DNA from: an uncultured Clostridia bacterium
GTDB taxonomy: Bacteria; Bacillota; Clostridia; Christensenellales; Borkfalkiaceae
NCBI GenBank assembly: GCA_934271065.1
Contig: CAKQQQ010000004.1
Coordinates: forward strand, 62,001-126,000
Direction: 5' to 3'
DNA length: 64,000 nucleotides
The position numbers and the translations under genes are program-made. Below the pieces are notes generated by a model, which did no database searches, was not told where the DNA came from, and saw only the letters and a list, made by a program, of their open reading frames with translations. This document shows positions 17,596 through 25,253 of the stretch, one piece after another; positions within the stretch are counted from its first letter, which is position 1, and each line of letters opens with the position of its first letter.

Positions 17596-17639
17596 GTTCT
17601 TTTACGGTTTTTCGCCCCGCTTTTTACTCTGTCGTTTAC

Positions 17640-17669
17640 ATTATAGCATAGTTAATTACCGAAATTCAA
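17640..17669 (-). promoter_or_regulatory. Promoter of the cas operon
   Basis: On the minus strand TTGAAT (17669-17664), 18 bp and an extended -10 TGC-TATAAT (17645-17640). The start would be about 17633, giving a cas9 leader of roughly 180 nt. This leader runs antisense through the whole tracrRNA gene. Confidence 0.7.
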
Positions 17670-17710
17670 CATTTGGCGCATATAAGTTTACTTAATTTGC
17701 ATACTCGGAA

Positions 17711-17886
17711 TAACCGCCCCGCCCCGCGAGCATATCTGCTCGCGGGGCGGGGCGGTTTCGTATTAAAAAGTCAAAAACCCGTTTGAACTTTCTATCGTTC
17801 AAACGGGTTTCACTTGGCTGTACTTATTTAGGAGTATAACAAAATAACAAAGCTCTCAAACCGCAGGTAGGCTCTTTTACGGTTGT
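17711..17886. repeat. 176-bp direct repeat, right flank of the CRISPR-Cas locus
   Basis: Second copy of the unit at 10290-10465. It lies between the cas9 promoter and the end of whiA, and includes the GC-rich hairpin (17712-17757), the smaller hairpin, the degenerate terminal repeat and the start of the oldest spacer. The identity stops inside that spacer. Here the hairpins would also end the leftward whiA transcript. Confidence 0.92.
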
Positions 17887-17919
17887 CTATCATTTAAGAG
17901 TATAACAAAACTCTCAAAC
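17826..17919 (-). CRISPR. Relic mini-array: terminal repeat, one spacer, truncated repeat
   Basis: A 36-bp degenerate repeat (17826-17861) identical to the terminal repeat of the main array is followed by a 30-nt spacer (17862-17891). The spacer shares its first 25 nt with the oldest spacer of the main array. A 28-nt repeat (17892-17919) follows that has lost 8 internal bases. The remnant ends 12 bp before the whiA stop. No leader adjoins it. It is either the remains of a second array or a short crRNA-like gene; I favour a remnant left by duplication. Confidence 0.85.
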
Positions 17920-17931
17920 AATAAAAACGAT

Positions 17932-18864
17932 TTAGACGGTTTCGGAAAGTTCAACTATTTTACGCAGTCTGTGGTTAAGGCAACTTTTCGATAAGCCGAG
18001 CGTTTCGGCAAGTTCCGTAAGCGTCATTCCGCGGTTTTTAATCCGCGCTTCGGCAACCGATTTAAGGGGCGGGGGAAGCCCGTCTTTGCCGAGCGACGCG
18101 TACAGTTTTTCGATAGCGCGTATCTGTTTTACCGACGCGTCTATCTGCTTGCTCATATTCGACATTTCGCAGTTGAGTTGGCGGTTATAGTTGTTGTTCA
18201 TATCCTTTTCGACGGTTATTTCGGCGAGTTTAAGCACGGCTTTGCTCGCGCCCGCAAGGGCGAGAAGGTCGGATATTTCGTCGCGCGTTTTAAGGTAGAC
18301 TATAAACGCGTCTTTGCGCTGAATCAGTTTGGGCATAAAATACAACTCGCTTAAAATTTCGCATACGTCGGTCGCGAGAACGTAATCGCCGAATACGAAT
18401 TCGAGATGATAGCCCGTGGACGAGCCGCCGTCGCTTCTGGGTAAGGTCGCGCTGCCGCCGCCGGAGAACGCGCCGCGTAAAAACGCAGCCTTTTCGCCGT
18501 CGCTTTGCACGAGATTCCATTTTACGCCGAATTTCAGTTTTACGCCTTCCGCGTCCACTTCGAGTACGCCGAGATCTTCGAGAATTTCGGTCGCGTCGTC
18601 GGCGTAGGAAACGGTTACGCGCCCGTTGCGTTTTTTATCGTCGCTTTCTAGCGTTACTCTCAACCCGTATACGGCGGCGAAATACTCCGCAAACGTCTTC
18701 GCACCGAGCGCGTTGTCCGTAGAGATTTCGAAACTGACCTTTCCGTTTTTAACCGCAAGAGTACCCGCCGAACGTAAAAACGCCGAAGCGAAAGCCTTTT
18801 TTTCGCCGTCGGTAGTCTCTTTGCCGCCGAGTATTTCTCTTTTGACTTCTTCCGAAAAGTTCAT
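17932..18864 (-). CDS. whiA: Regulator WhiA (sporulation/cell-division type)
   Basis: The 310-aa protein matches WhiA: two degenerate LAGLIDADG homing-endonuclease-like halves (LRGAFSGGGSATLP near the centre) and a C-terminal helix-turn-helix (MTLTELAETLGLSKSCLNHRLRKI, about 275-300). The segment NNNYNRQLNCEMSNMSKQI just before the HTH is a WhiA hallmark. In Bacillota it affects cell division and chromosome segregation. It closes a leftward run after murB and a PHP protein, an order related to the usual murB-rapZ-yvcK-whiA cluster, although rapZ and yvcK are absent. Confidence 0.95.
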   Translation of the reverse strand: MNFSEEVKREILGGKETTDGEKKAFASAFLRSAGTLAVKNGKVSFEISTDNALGAKTFAEYFAAVYGLRVTLESDDKKRNGRVTVSYADDATEILEDLGVLEVDAEGVKLKFGVKWNLVQSDGEKAAFLRGAFSGGGSATLPRSDGGSSTGYHLEFVFGDYVLATDVCEILSELYFMPKLIQRKDAFIVYLKTRDEISDLLALAGASKAVLKLAEITVEKDMNNNYNRQLNCEMSNMSKQIDASVKQIRAIEKLYASLGKDGLPPPLKSVAEARIKNRGMTLTELAETLGLSKSCLNHRLRKIVELSETV

Positions 18865-18897
18865 AATAATCGCCTTATAGGGTGGTTTTAAGCGTTT

Positions 18898-19686
18898 TTA
18901 CTTTCGTTCTATGCCGTGTTCTTTTTTATAACGCACAAAGCGAAGGTCGGGTACTCTGCCGTCGATATTGTCTATCCTGTCCATCGGGAAGTCCACTCTT
19001 TTGAACAGGTCGTCGGCAAGAGCCGTATCGCCTATGCGGTCGGGCGTGTGCGCGTCGCTGTCCACCACGAATCGAACGCCCGTATCTATGACCTTGCGCC
19101 ATTGCTCGTCCGTCAGGTGCGTTTTTTTGGTGTTGATTTCTATATAAGTTCCGTAGTCGGCGCAGGCTTTCGCAACTTCTACCGGGTCGCAATAACAGAG
19201 ATAGCCGACGTGCGTAAGAACGTCTACGGGGTTGTTTTTGACGGCGTTGACGTAGCAGCGGTCGTTGTATTTTACCAGCCGTTTGCTCGGCGGGCTTTTC
19301 AGCGTGGAACGGAATACGTTTCCGCACAGCAGGTGTACGAAGTCGCCGAGACTTTTATAAAATATGAACCGATGCACGCCCGCCAAAATAAGGTCGAGTT
19401 TTTCGTAGTCTTTTTCGGTTACGTCTATCGCGCCGCACTCGCCGCGCAGGTTGGATTCTATGCCGAGCAGCACTTTAACGCCCGTTTCGCGTTCCGCTTC
19501 GAGACATTTTTCGCGCATCTCGCTCAGTTTTTTACGCCGCATACCGAACGCGGGGTGAGAGAAGCCGTGATCGGTTATTCCTATCCCGTAAAGTCCTTTT
19601 TCTTTCGCCGCTTCGGCGTTTTCGAGTATAGTCCCTTTTCCGTGGCTGTACACGGTGTGGGTATGAAGGTCAAAATTTATTTTCAT
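18898..19686 (-). CDS. PHP-domain phosphoesterase (YcdX/HisK-like)
   Basis: The 262-aa protein shows the ordered metal-binding motifs of the PHP superfamily: DLHTHTVYSHG near the N-terminus, then ITDHG, GIESN, AGVHR, LTHVG, EINT and DSDAH. This arrangement is typical of the YcdX-like trinuclear metal phosphatases; histidinol-phosphatase activity is possible, but no his genes are near. Its ATG lies 17 nt inside murB, so it is translationally coupled. PHP genes in the murB-whiA neighbourhood occur in other Clostridia. The substrate is unknown. Confidence 0.87.
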   Translation of the reverse strand: MKINFDLHTHTVYSHGKGTILENAEAAKEKGLYGIGITDHGFSHPAFGMRRKKLSEMREKCLEAERETGVKVLLGIESNLRGECGAIDVTEKDYEKLDLILAGVHRFIFYKSLGDFVHLLCGNVFRSTLKSPPSKRLVKYNDRCYVNAVKNNPVDVLTHVGYLCYCDPVEVAKACADYGTYIEINTKKTHLTDEQWRKVIDTGVRFVVDSDAHTPDRIGDTALADDLFKRVDFPMDRIDNIDGRVPDLRFVRYKKEHGIERK

Positions 19687-20575
19687 CGTCGAAATTTCCT
19701 AAGTAAATCAACTCTTCTTTGAGTTCCGCGCCCGTTTCGTTAAGGACGACTTTTTTTATTTCCCGTACGAGCGCGTATACGTCGCCGCTCGTACAGCCCT
19801 TGTCGGCTATTATGAAGTTTGCGTGTTTTTCGGAAACGCGCGCGCCGCCGATTCGCCTACCTTTAAGGTTGCAACTTTCTATGCGTTTGCCCGCGTAATA
19901 CCCGTCGTTGAGAAACACGCTGCCGCACGACCTGCCTTTGGGTTGTTTGTTCCGCCGCAGGTTTTTGTAGTATTCTATCTTGCTTTCGGACTGTTCGTAT
20001 TCGCAGTTGTCGAGCCTGAACGCGACTTCGAGCAGACATTCGCCGCTGTTTTTGAAACGGCTGTCGCGGTACGAAAAACCGCATTCGTCCGCAGGGTATA
20101 CGCCGTCGGTCGTAACCGCGTAGCATATTCTGTCGGAGACCGATTTGCCGAAACAACCTGCGTTCATCGCCGTTACTCCGCCCACCGTCGCGGGGATTCC
20201 GCTTAAAAATTCCAAGCCGCCGAGACTGCTTAAAAGCGCGTACCCGACGAGATCTTTGATTTTTACGCCCGCGCCCGCGGTGAGAATTTTTCCGCGCAGG
20301 TTAAGGTCGGCGAGATTTTCCGTCGAAATTACCGCGCCGCGGTAACCGTCGTCGGAGACGAGTACGTCCGAGCCGCCGCCGAGAATAAAATATTCGGCTT
20401 TTTCCGCTTTAAGGTCGCCGACGAGCGACGACAGCGCGTCGGCGGTTTTCGGGGCGAAATAGTAATCCGCCGCGCCGCCCGTTCCGTACGAACATTTTTT
20501 AGAAAGGTCGTAACCGACGGTCAGACAGTCTTTATACTTTTCGGCGATTGCTTTCAACCCTTGCCGATCGATCAT
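19670..20575 (-). CDS. murB: UDP-N-acetylenolpyruvoylglucosamine reductase
   Basis: The 301-aa flavoenzyme reduces UDP-GlcNAc-enolpyruvate to UDP-MurNAc in peptidoglycan synthesis. Visible motifs are the FAD-binding ILGGGSDVLVSDDG, the substrate region SGIPATVGGVTAMNAGCFG, GYSYRDS-like FSYRDSRF and the catalytic serine region KGRSCGSVFLN. The length and motifs indicate a type II MurB. AGGAGAG precedes the ATG. It overlaps the PHP gene by 17 nt. Confidence 0.96.
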   Translation of the reverse strand: MIDRQGLKAIAEKYKDCLTVGYDLSKKCSYGTGGAADYYFAPKTADALSSLVGDLKAEKAEYFILGGGSDVLVSDDGYRGAVISTENLADLNLRGKILTAGAGVKIKDLVGYALLSSLGGLEFLSGIPATVGGVTAMNAGCFGKSVSDRICYAVTTDGVYPADECGFSYRDSRFKNSGECLLEVAFRLDNCEYEQSESKIEYYKNLRRNKQPKGRSCGSVFLNDGYYAGKRIESCNLKGRRIGGARVSEKHANFIIADKGCTSGDVYALVREIKKVVLNETGAELKEELIYLGNFDDENKF

Positions 20576-20602
20576 TTTTATTCTCTCCTATTTTACATTA
20601 AA

Positions 20603-21574
20603 TTATTCCGAAATACAAGCGTTTTCGAACGGTAGACAATTTTTATTTGCGGTAAGGCTGTCCGCAAGGTCGGCTTTTATTTCGTCGATAAGCGATTGCG
20701 AAACGAACGGAGCAAGCCGCGTCTCGGCTTTTTCGGCAAGCAACGACAGCGGAAAATCCGTTTGCGGGGCGTAGTACGCCGACGTAAGATTGAGCGACGG
20801 AAGTTTTTCCGCGACGGATTTGTCGAGCAGGTATCGCACGAAATCAACCGCCGCCTTAAAGTCGGTTTCGTTATCCGCCGTTACGGATATATACTGATAA
20901 AGGTCGCAATAGGCGTTGAGCGGCGTGGCGTCGTAAGCGAAATTTCTCACGGCGAATCTGCGTATATCGCGTTGAGTGCCTATAAGCGCGTCCGTTCTGC
21001 CCGTAACGAGTTTAAGGTACGCGTCCGTCGATTTTACCGTTTCGAGTTTTTCGTACGCGAGCCGCGAGCGGTATACCGCGCCGAGCGGAATATTGCTTCC
21101 GCCGTCGGACACGGTCAGGGTTTTTATAGGCGACGTATCGCCTGCTTTGCGGAACAGAAAATATCCGCCGCGCGCCCACGGGTAGGCGTGTTCGTTCAGG
21201 CGTTTGCCGTTCACGGTCAGCGAAAAACTCTTCGCGAGCGGAGCGACGAAATCCGCGCCCGCGCCGAACGAGACGAGATCGGGGCGTTCGCCTTCCGAAA
21301 TCGCCGTCGCCGCGCTTTCGGCGGTGTGAACGGATACGAGAACGTGCAAACCCTTTCTGCCGAACTCGATCGCCCGTCTGGTAAGAAAATCCGCTCTCGA
21401 ACCCACGCCGCCCTCGAACGTTTCGACGTGCCATAACCGAAGTATTCCCGAATATTCTTCGGGTTTTAGCGGGAAATCGGTTTCCTTGCGCGTTTTTGCC
21501 GACGCGACCAGCGGCGTAAACGCCAGCGCGACGACGAGCGCGACGAACGAAATCGCCCGTTTCGCCTTTTTCAT
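20603..21574 (-). CDS. Secreted substrate-binding-like protein
   Basis: I start it at ATG 21574 (323 aa, MKKAKRAISFVAL) because a signal peptide with an Ala-Ser-Ala cleavage site (LVASAKT) begins there; an upstream GTG at 21610 would add 12 residues. The mature part has the segments of a periplasmic-binding-protein fold (ILRLWHVETFEGG, RPDLVSFGAG, TGRTDALIGTQRDIRRF), like sugar-type extracellular solute-binding proteins. It has no lipobox cysteine. No permease is next to it; it is instead first in the murB-PHP-whiA run. It may have a sensing or cell-wall role, but this is speculation. Confidence 0.7.
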   Translation of the reverse strand: MKKAKRAISFVALVVALAFTPLVASAKTRKETDFPLKPEEYSGILRLWHVETFEGGVGSRADFLTRRAIEFGRKGLHVLVSVHTAESAATAISEGERPDLVSFGAGADFVAPLAKSFSLTVNGKRLNEHAYPWARGGYFLFRKAGDTSPIKTLTVSDGGSNIPLGAVYRSRLAYEKLETVKSTDAYLKLVTGRTDALIGTQRDIRRFAVRNFAYDATPLNAYCDLYQYISVTADNETDFKAAVDFVRYLLDKSVAEKLPSLNLTSAYYAPQTDFPLSLLAEKAETRLAPFVSQSLIDEIKADLADSLTANKNCLPFENACISE

Positions 21575-21704
21575 AATAAAATATATGACTTTACGCCGCC
21601 AAAATAACACCGTAGCCGAAATAAATTATTTTCGGGGGCAAAACGCTTTATTTAACGGATAAAATGTGTTAAAATAACGATAGTTAAATTTGAGAGGCGA
21701 AAAA

Positions 21705-22793
21705 ATGGGCAACATTATTTTAACGGGCGACCGCCCGACGGGCAGACTTCACGTCGGACATTACGTCGGCTCGCTCAGGGGCAGAGTCGAAATACAGAAC
21801 GGCGGCAATTACGACGAAATGTACGTTATGATAGCCGACGCGCAGGCCCTTACCGATAACGCGGAAAATCCCGAAAAGGTCAGGCAGAACCTGATAAAAG
21901 TCACTCTCGACTATCTTTCCTGCGGAATTTCGCCGGAAAAGACCACCATATTCATTCAGTCGCAGATACCCGAACTTACCGAACTGTCTTTCTACTATAT
22001 GAATCTCGTTACGGTCTCGCGGCTTCAACGCAACCCCACCGTCAAAAGCGAAATCCGTATGCGCAACTTCGAAGCGAGCATACCCGTAGGCTTTTTCACT
22101 TACCCGATAAGTCAGGCGGCGGACATAACGGCGTTCAAGGCGAATATCGTACCCGTCGGCGAAGACCAACTTCCGATGATCGAACAGACCAACGAAATCG
22201 TCAGAAAATTCAACTCGGTTTACGGCGAAACGCTCGTCGAAGCCGAAGCGGTTTTACCGAATAACAAGGCGTGTCTGAGACTTCCGGGTACGGACGGAAA
22301 GGCGAAAATGAGCAAATCGCTCGGCAACTGCATATACCTTTCCGACAGCGCGGACGAAGTTAAAACCAAGGTAATGAGTATGTTTACCGATCCCGACCAT
22401 ATCAAAGTCTCCGATCCGGGCAAGGTGGAAGGCAACACGGTGTTTACTTATCTCGACGCGTTCTCCACCGAAGAACATTTCAAGGCGTTTTTGCCCGACT
22501 ACGCGAATCTCGACGAACTCAAAGCGCATTACCGTCGCGGCGGGCTGGGCGATATGAAAGTCAAACGCTTCTTAAACGAAGTGTTGCAGACGACGCTCGA
22601 ACCGATACGGGCGCGCAGAAGTCTTTATGAGCGGGATATTCCGTCCGTTTACGAAATGCTTAAAAAGGGCAGCGAAAAAGCCGAAAAGGCGGCGGGCGCG
22701 ACGCTTGCCGAAGTAAAATCGGCGATGAAAATCAACTACTTTTCCGATACGGAACTCATCGCGGCGCAAGCCGAAAAATACAAAAGAACCTGA
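21705..22793 (+). CDS. trpS: Tryptophan--tRNA ligase
   Basis: The 362-aa class I synthetase has the HIGH variant HVGH (residues 16-19, in PTGRLHVGHYVGSL) and KMSKS (about 201-205). I chose ATG 21705 because GAGAGG lies 7 nt before it and the family begins exactly here; a TTG at 21690 is in frame but unlikely. An extended -10 (TGT-TAAAAT, 21670-21675) lies upstream, divergent from the secreted-protein gene. No T-box leader was seen. The leader is only about 25 nt, so tRNA-dependent control is unlikely. Confidence 0.96.
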   Translation: MGNIILTGDRPTGRLHVGHYVGSLRGRVEIQNGGNYDEMYVMIADAQALTDNAENPEKVRQNLIKVTLDYLSCGISPEKTTIFIQSQIPELTELSFYYMNLVTVSRLQRNPTVKSEIRMRNFEASIPVGFFTYPISQAADITAFKANIVPVGEDQLPMIEQTNEIVRKFNSVYGETLVEAEAVLPNNKACLRLPGTDGKAKMSKSLGNCIYLSDSADEVKTKVMSMFTDPDHIKVSDPGKVEGNTVFTYLDAFSTEEHFKAFLPDYANLDELKAHYRRGGLGDMKVKRFLNEVLQTTLEPIRARRSLYERDIPSVYEMLKKGSEKAEKAAGATLAEVKSAMKINYFSDTELIAAQAEKYKRT

Positions 22794-22795
22794 TT

Positions 22796-22945
22796 ATGCG
22801 CGATAAACTTAAAGAAGTACCGCTTGAATATTCCGAAGAAGAGACCGAGACCATTCTCGAAGAAGAAGGCAGTCTCGACGGCGACGAAGAAGAAGTCCGC
22901 AAGGCGGCGAAGGCGAAAAAGCGTAAAAAAAAACCTTTGAACTGA
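22796..22945 (+). CDS. Short acidic/lysine-rich ORF, probably the 5' part of the next gene
   Basis: ATG 22796 lies 2 nt after the trpS stop and opens 49 codons. It is very acidic at first (EEEGSLDGDEEE) and ends in a lysine-rich stretch (KKRKKKPLN). It runs through nine A residues (22925-22933) just before its stop. If the reading frame is shifted by -1 within this run, translation continues into the 184-aa ORF at 22960. I therefore think the two are one gene, either broken by an indel or joined by slippage. Confidence 0.55.
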   Translation: MRDKLKEVPLEYSEEETETILEEEGSLDGDEEEVRKAAKAKKRKKKPLN

Positions 22946-22959
22946 CCGCTCCGTGCGAT

Positions 22960-23514
22960 ATGGACGAAATCGCCGACTATCTTTGCGCCAGACGCAGGCG
23001 CAGATTGCGTTATAACGCCGAAGACGTGCTGTTTTACGGCGAATTCGTCGTGGAAGGCGTCGACGGCAGGAACTACGAAGGCGTTAAAATATCCGATATA
23101 GTAAAAGCCGAAATCAAAATCGGCGAAAGGATAGGTAAAATCGCCAAATTCGACGGGCTTAAAGCCAAAGAACTCAAAGAAGAGTATTCGGGCGAAAAGG
23201 CTTACGAGTACGCCGGGCAGGAACTGTGTCGCGGCGGACTCTTACTTAACGGCGAGACGATAGAAGCGTACGTTTTCGACTGGGATATAAAGGCGTTTCA
23301 TCACGTCGGGTATATTTCGGGCGAGCGGGCGGAGTTGCTCAAACCCTATCTCGAAGACAGCGAAAGATACAGTTACGACGTAAACCTTGCGCTGACTGGC
23401 GGGCGGTATAAAAAAATAACCGCGGCGGAAGGCGGCGGGTACGTTATCGAAAAGGGCGACGACGGCGCGTTGGGCTTGTATCTCGACGTCTCCGTTCTCG
23501 ACAGAATAGACTGA
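22960..23514 (+). CDS. Conserved-looking protein of unknown function, likely 3' part of a frameshifted gene
   Basis: The 184-aa frame has no Shine-Dalgarno before ATG 22960, and its frame is open upstream only to a stop within the run of nine A residues. Read through from the upstream ORF by a -1 shift, the junction gives KKKTFELTAPCDMDEIADYL, a natural join from a charged linker to a folded domain. The domain is mixed alpha/beta with many Asp-Gly turns. I recognise no family. A 17-bp terminator hairpin follows at 23536-23577. Confidence 0.6.
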   Translation: MDEIADYLCARRRRRLRYNAEDVLFYGEFVVEGVDGRNYEGVKISDIVKAEIKIGERIGKIAKFDGLKAKELKEEYSGEKAYEYAGQELCRGGLLLNGETIEAYVFDWDIKAFHHVGYISGERAELLKPYLEDSERYSYDVNLALTGGRYKKITAAEGGGYVIEKGDDGALGLYLDVSVLDRID

Positions 23515-23535
23515 TATAGATTTATCCGACTTAAA

Positions 23536-23577
23536 AACGCCGTCTTTTTTGCTTTGAAAGGCAAAAAAGACGGCGTT
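23536..23577. terminator. Bidirectional terminator between convergent genes
   Basis: A 17-bp perfect stem (23536-23552 with 23561-23577) has T-rich flanks within the arms. It lies between the plus-strand gene ending at 23514 and the minus-strand ATP-grasp gene ending at 23641, so it can serve both. Confidence 0.75.
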
Positions 23578-23640
23578 TCGTAAACCGTTCGGCGGAACGG
23601 GTTGCCGCGTAAGCGTTACCGTACTTAATCGGCGTAAAGG

Positions 23641-24516
23641 TTAAATCGTACTTAAAATATGCTCGGCGTAAGCCTTTGCCGCGTTTATTCCCGTAACGCG
23701 TTCGAACGCCGAAAAATACGCGTTGGAATTGACTTCGCAAACGACGGGTTTTCCGTTTTCGTCGGTCAATAAGTCGATTCCCGAATATTCCAGCCCCAAC
23801 GCCGTATGCGCCGCGAGCGCGACGGATTTTTCTTCGTCGGTCAATTCGCGCGGCGCGGCAGAACCGCCCGCGCCGACGTTGGAACGGAAATCGCCGTCGG
23901 CGGCGCGCCGTTCCATCGCGCCGATTATTTTATCGCCGACGACTATTACGCGCACGTCTCTGCCGCGGCTTGCGGCTATGAATTTCTGAAAACAATGCGG
24001 AACGCGCATAAGCGCGTCCGCGTATTTTTTTACTTCCGCTTTTGTTTCGGCAAGGAAGACTCCGCTGCCGAGCGAGCCGAACGACTGTTTGACGATAAGC
24101 GGCAGCGACAGTTTGTCTATAACCCCGTCTATAAACTCGTCGCCGCGCGTTTTGCCGGATTTATAGCACAGTGGCGCGGGTACGGTTTCGGGTACGGGTA
24201 CGCCTTTTTGCGAAAGGGCGATATAGGTAAAAACCTTGTCGTCGCAAACTTCTATCGCGCGGGACGAATTGAATACCTTTACGCCTGCGTTTTCAAGCGC
24301 GCGGCAAAGATATTTGTCCTTGTCGAGATAGACGACGAAATCGGGCTTATCGAACGGCAGGTCGGTTTTTTTGCCGACGGAAAATTCCGCGCGGTCGTTC
24401 TTTTCTATCGTCACGTCCGCGCCGAGCAGGTCGAACTCTTCTTTGAGCCGACGCGGCTGGTAGAGATAGGATTCCGTCTCGTCGAACGAGTTGATTAAAA
24501 TCACGCTGCGTTTCAT
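23641..24516 (-). CDS. RimK-like ATP-grasp ligase
   Basis: I start it at ATG 24516 (291 aa), since GAGGAGG lies upstream and the start overlaps the radC stop (ATGA). The ATP-grasp fold is shown by KQSFGSLGSGVF (ATP-binding loop), the DVRVIVVGDKIIGAMERR strand and the metal/ATP site VCEVNSNAYF. This layout matches the RimK/LysX/gamma-glutamyl ligase group that adds amino acids to proteins or cofactors. The N-terminal domain (RSVILINSFDETESYLY) is typical of a subgroup in Clostridia. The substrate is not known. Confidence 0.82.
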   Translation of the reverse strand: MKRSVILINSFDETESYLYQPRRLKEEFDLLGADVTIEKNDRAEFSVGKKTDLPFDKPDFVVYLDKDKYLCRALENAGVKVFNSSRAIEVCDDKVFTYIALSQKGVPVPETVPAPLCYKSGKTRGDEFIDGVIDKLSLPLIVKQSFGSLGSGVFLAETKAEVKKYADALMRVPHCFQKFIAASRGRDVRVIVVGDKIIGAMERRAADGDFRSNVGAGGSAAPRELTDEEKSVALAAHTALGLEYSGIDLLTDENGKPVVCEVNSNAYFSAFERVTGINAAKAYAEHILSTI

Positions 24517-25205
24517 ACCTTGTCCGCCTCCTCGCTCGAAAGGTTGCCGTCGTGAAAGAAACTGTAAGTCGAGTTTTCGCCGACGATGACGTGATCGGCG
24601 AGTTGAACGCCTATAACTCTGCACAGCACTTTCATCGATATGGTGCTTTGAATATCGTTCGGCGACGGTTGCGGCGTTTCGCCGGGGTGGTTGTGCGCCA
24701 CGACTATCGATTTTACGGTGTTGGTGTTTATCGTTTTCAGGAACGGCTCGAACGGCAGATCGACCGAATCGGGGTGGTCGTTAGAAAACTCTTTTTTGGT
24801 TATCACGCGTCTGTTTGCGTCAAGCAGCAACAGGGTAAACACTTCGTGCCGATAAAACCTGTATATCCTTAAAAAATAGGCTTTGGCGGCGGAGTAATCG
24901 TAAATTCTGTCGGTAAGCAAGGTCTCTTCGGCGCACTCGTCGCAAAGTCTGCCGAGCGCGTTGAGAAAAATCGCCGTGTTGTCGCCCACGCCCTTTATCG
25001 CGCGCAGTTCGTTAGGTCTTGCGTGCAGAATAGCCGAAATGTCTTTGAATTTGTTGGTAAGTCTGTGCGCGACGGGGTTGACGTTCGTTCTCGGCACGGC
25101 GTAAAAAAGCACGAGTTCCAAAAGTTCGTGTTTATCGAACGACGTAGGCGATTCCGCGAAGCGGGCGCGCATTCTCTCTCTGTGTTTTTCGTGTAACTTT
25201 TCCAT
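24513..25205 (-). CDS. radC: RadC-family JAMM/MPN+ protein
   Basis: The 230-aa protein has an N-terminal helix-hairpin-helix region (AIKGVGDNTAIFL, near 69-81) and a C-terminal JAMM metalloprotease-like motif with His171, His173, Ser181 and Asp184 (HNHPGETPQPSPND). Despite the name, the family's role in DNA repair is unproven; RadC-like proteins are often carried near mobile DNA. It is coupled to the ATP-grasp gene by an ATGA overlap. Confidence 0.88.
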   Translation of the reverse strand: MEKLHEKHRERMRARFAESPTSFDKHELLELVLFYAVPRTNVNPVAHRLTNKFKDISAILHARPNELRAIKGVGDNTAIFLNALGRLCDECAEETLLTDRIYDYSAAKAYFLRIYRFYRHEVFTLLLLDANRRVITKKEFSNDHPDSVDLPFEPFLKTINTNTVKSIVVAHNHPGETPQPSPNDIQSTISMKVLCRVIGVQLADHVIVGENSTYSFFHDGNLSSEEADKV

Positions 25206-25253
25206 TGCGTTATAAAAAAAGGCGAAACGGTTACGATCGTTTCGCCGAAGGAA

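Noticed and set aside
17598..17613. A 15 of 16 base match between the oldest spacer and the cas9 leader as a self-targeting site.
   Set aside because: The match lies in the middle of the guide, the PAM-side ten bases do not match, and the stretch is T-rich. I keep it only as a note in the mini-array finding.
18916..19722. A 268-codon plus-strand frame opposite the PHP gene, and similar long opposite frames under murB, permease and surface-protein genes.
   Set aside because: They mirror strongly coding genes with clear motifs on the other strand, lack ribosome sites and have compositions typical of antisense frames in this GC-biased codon use.
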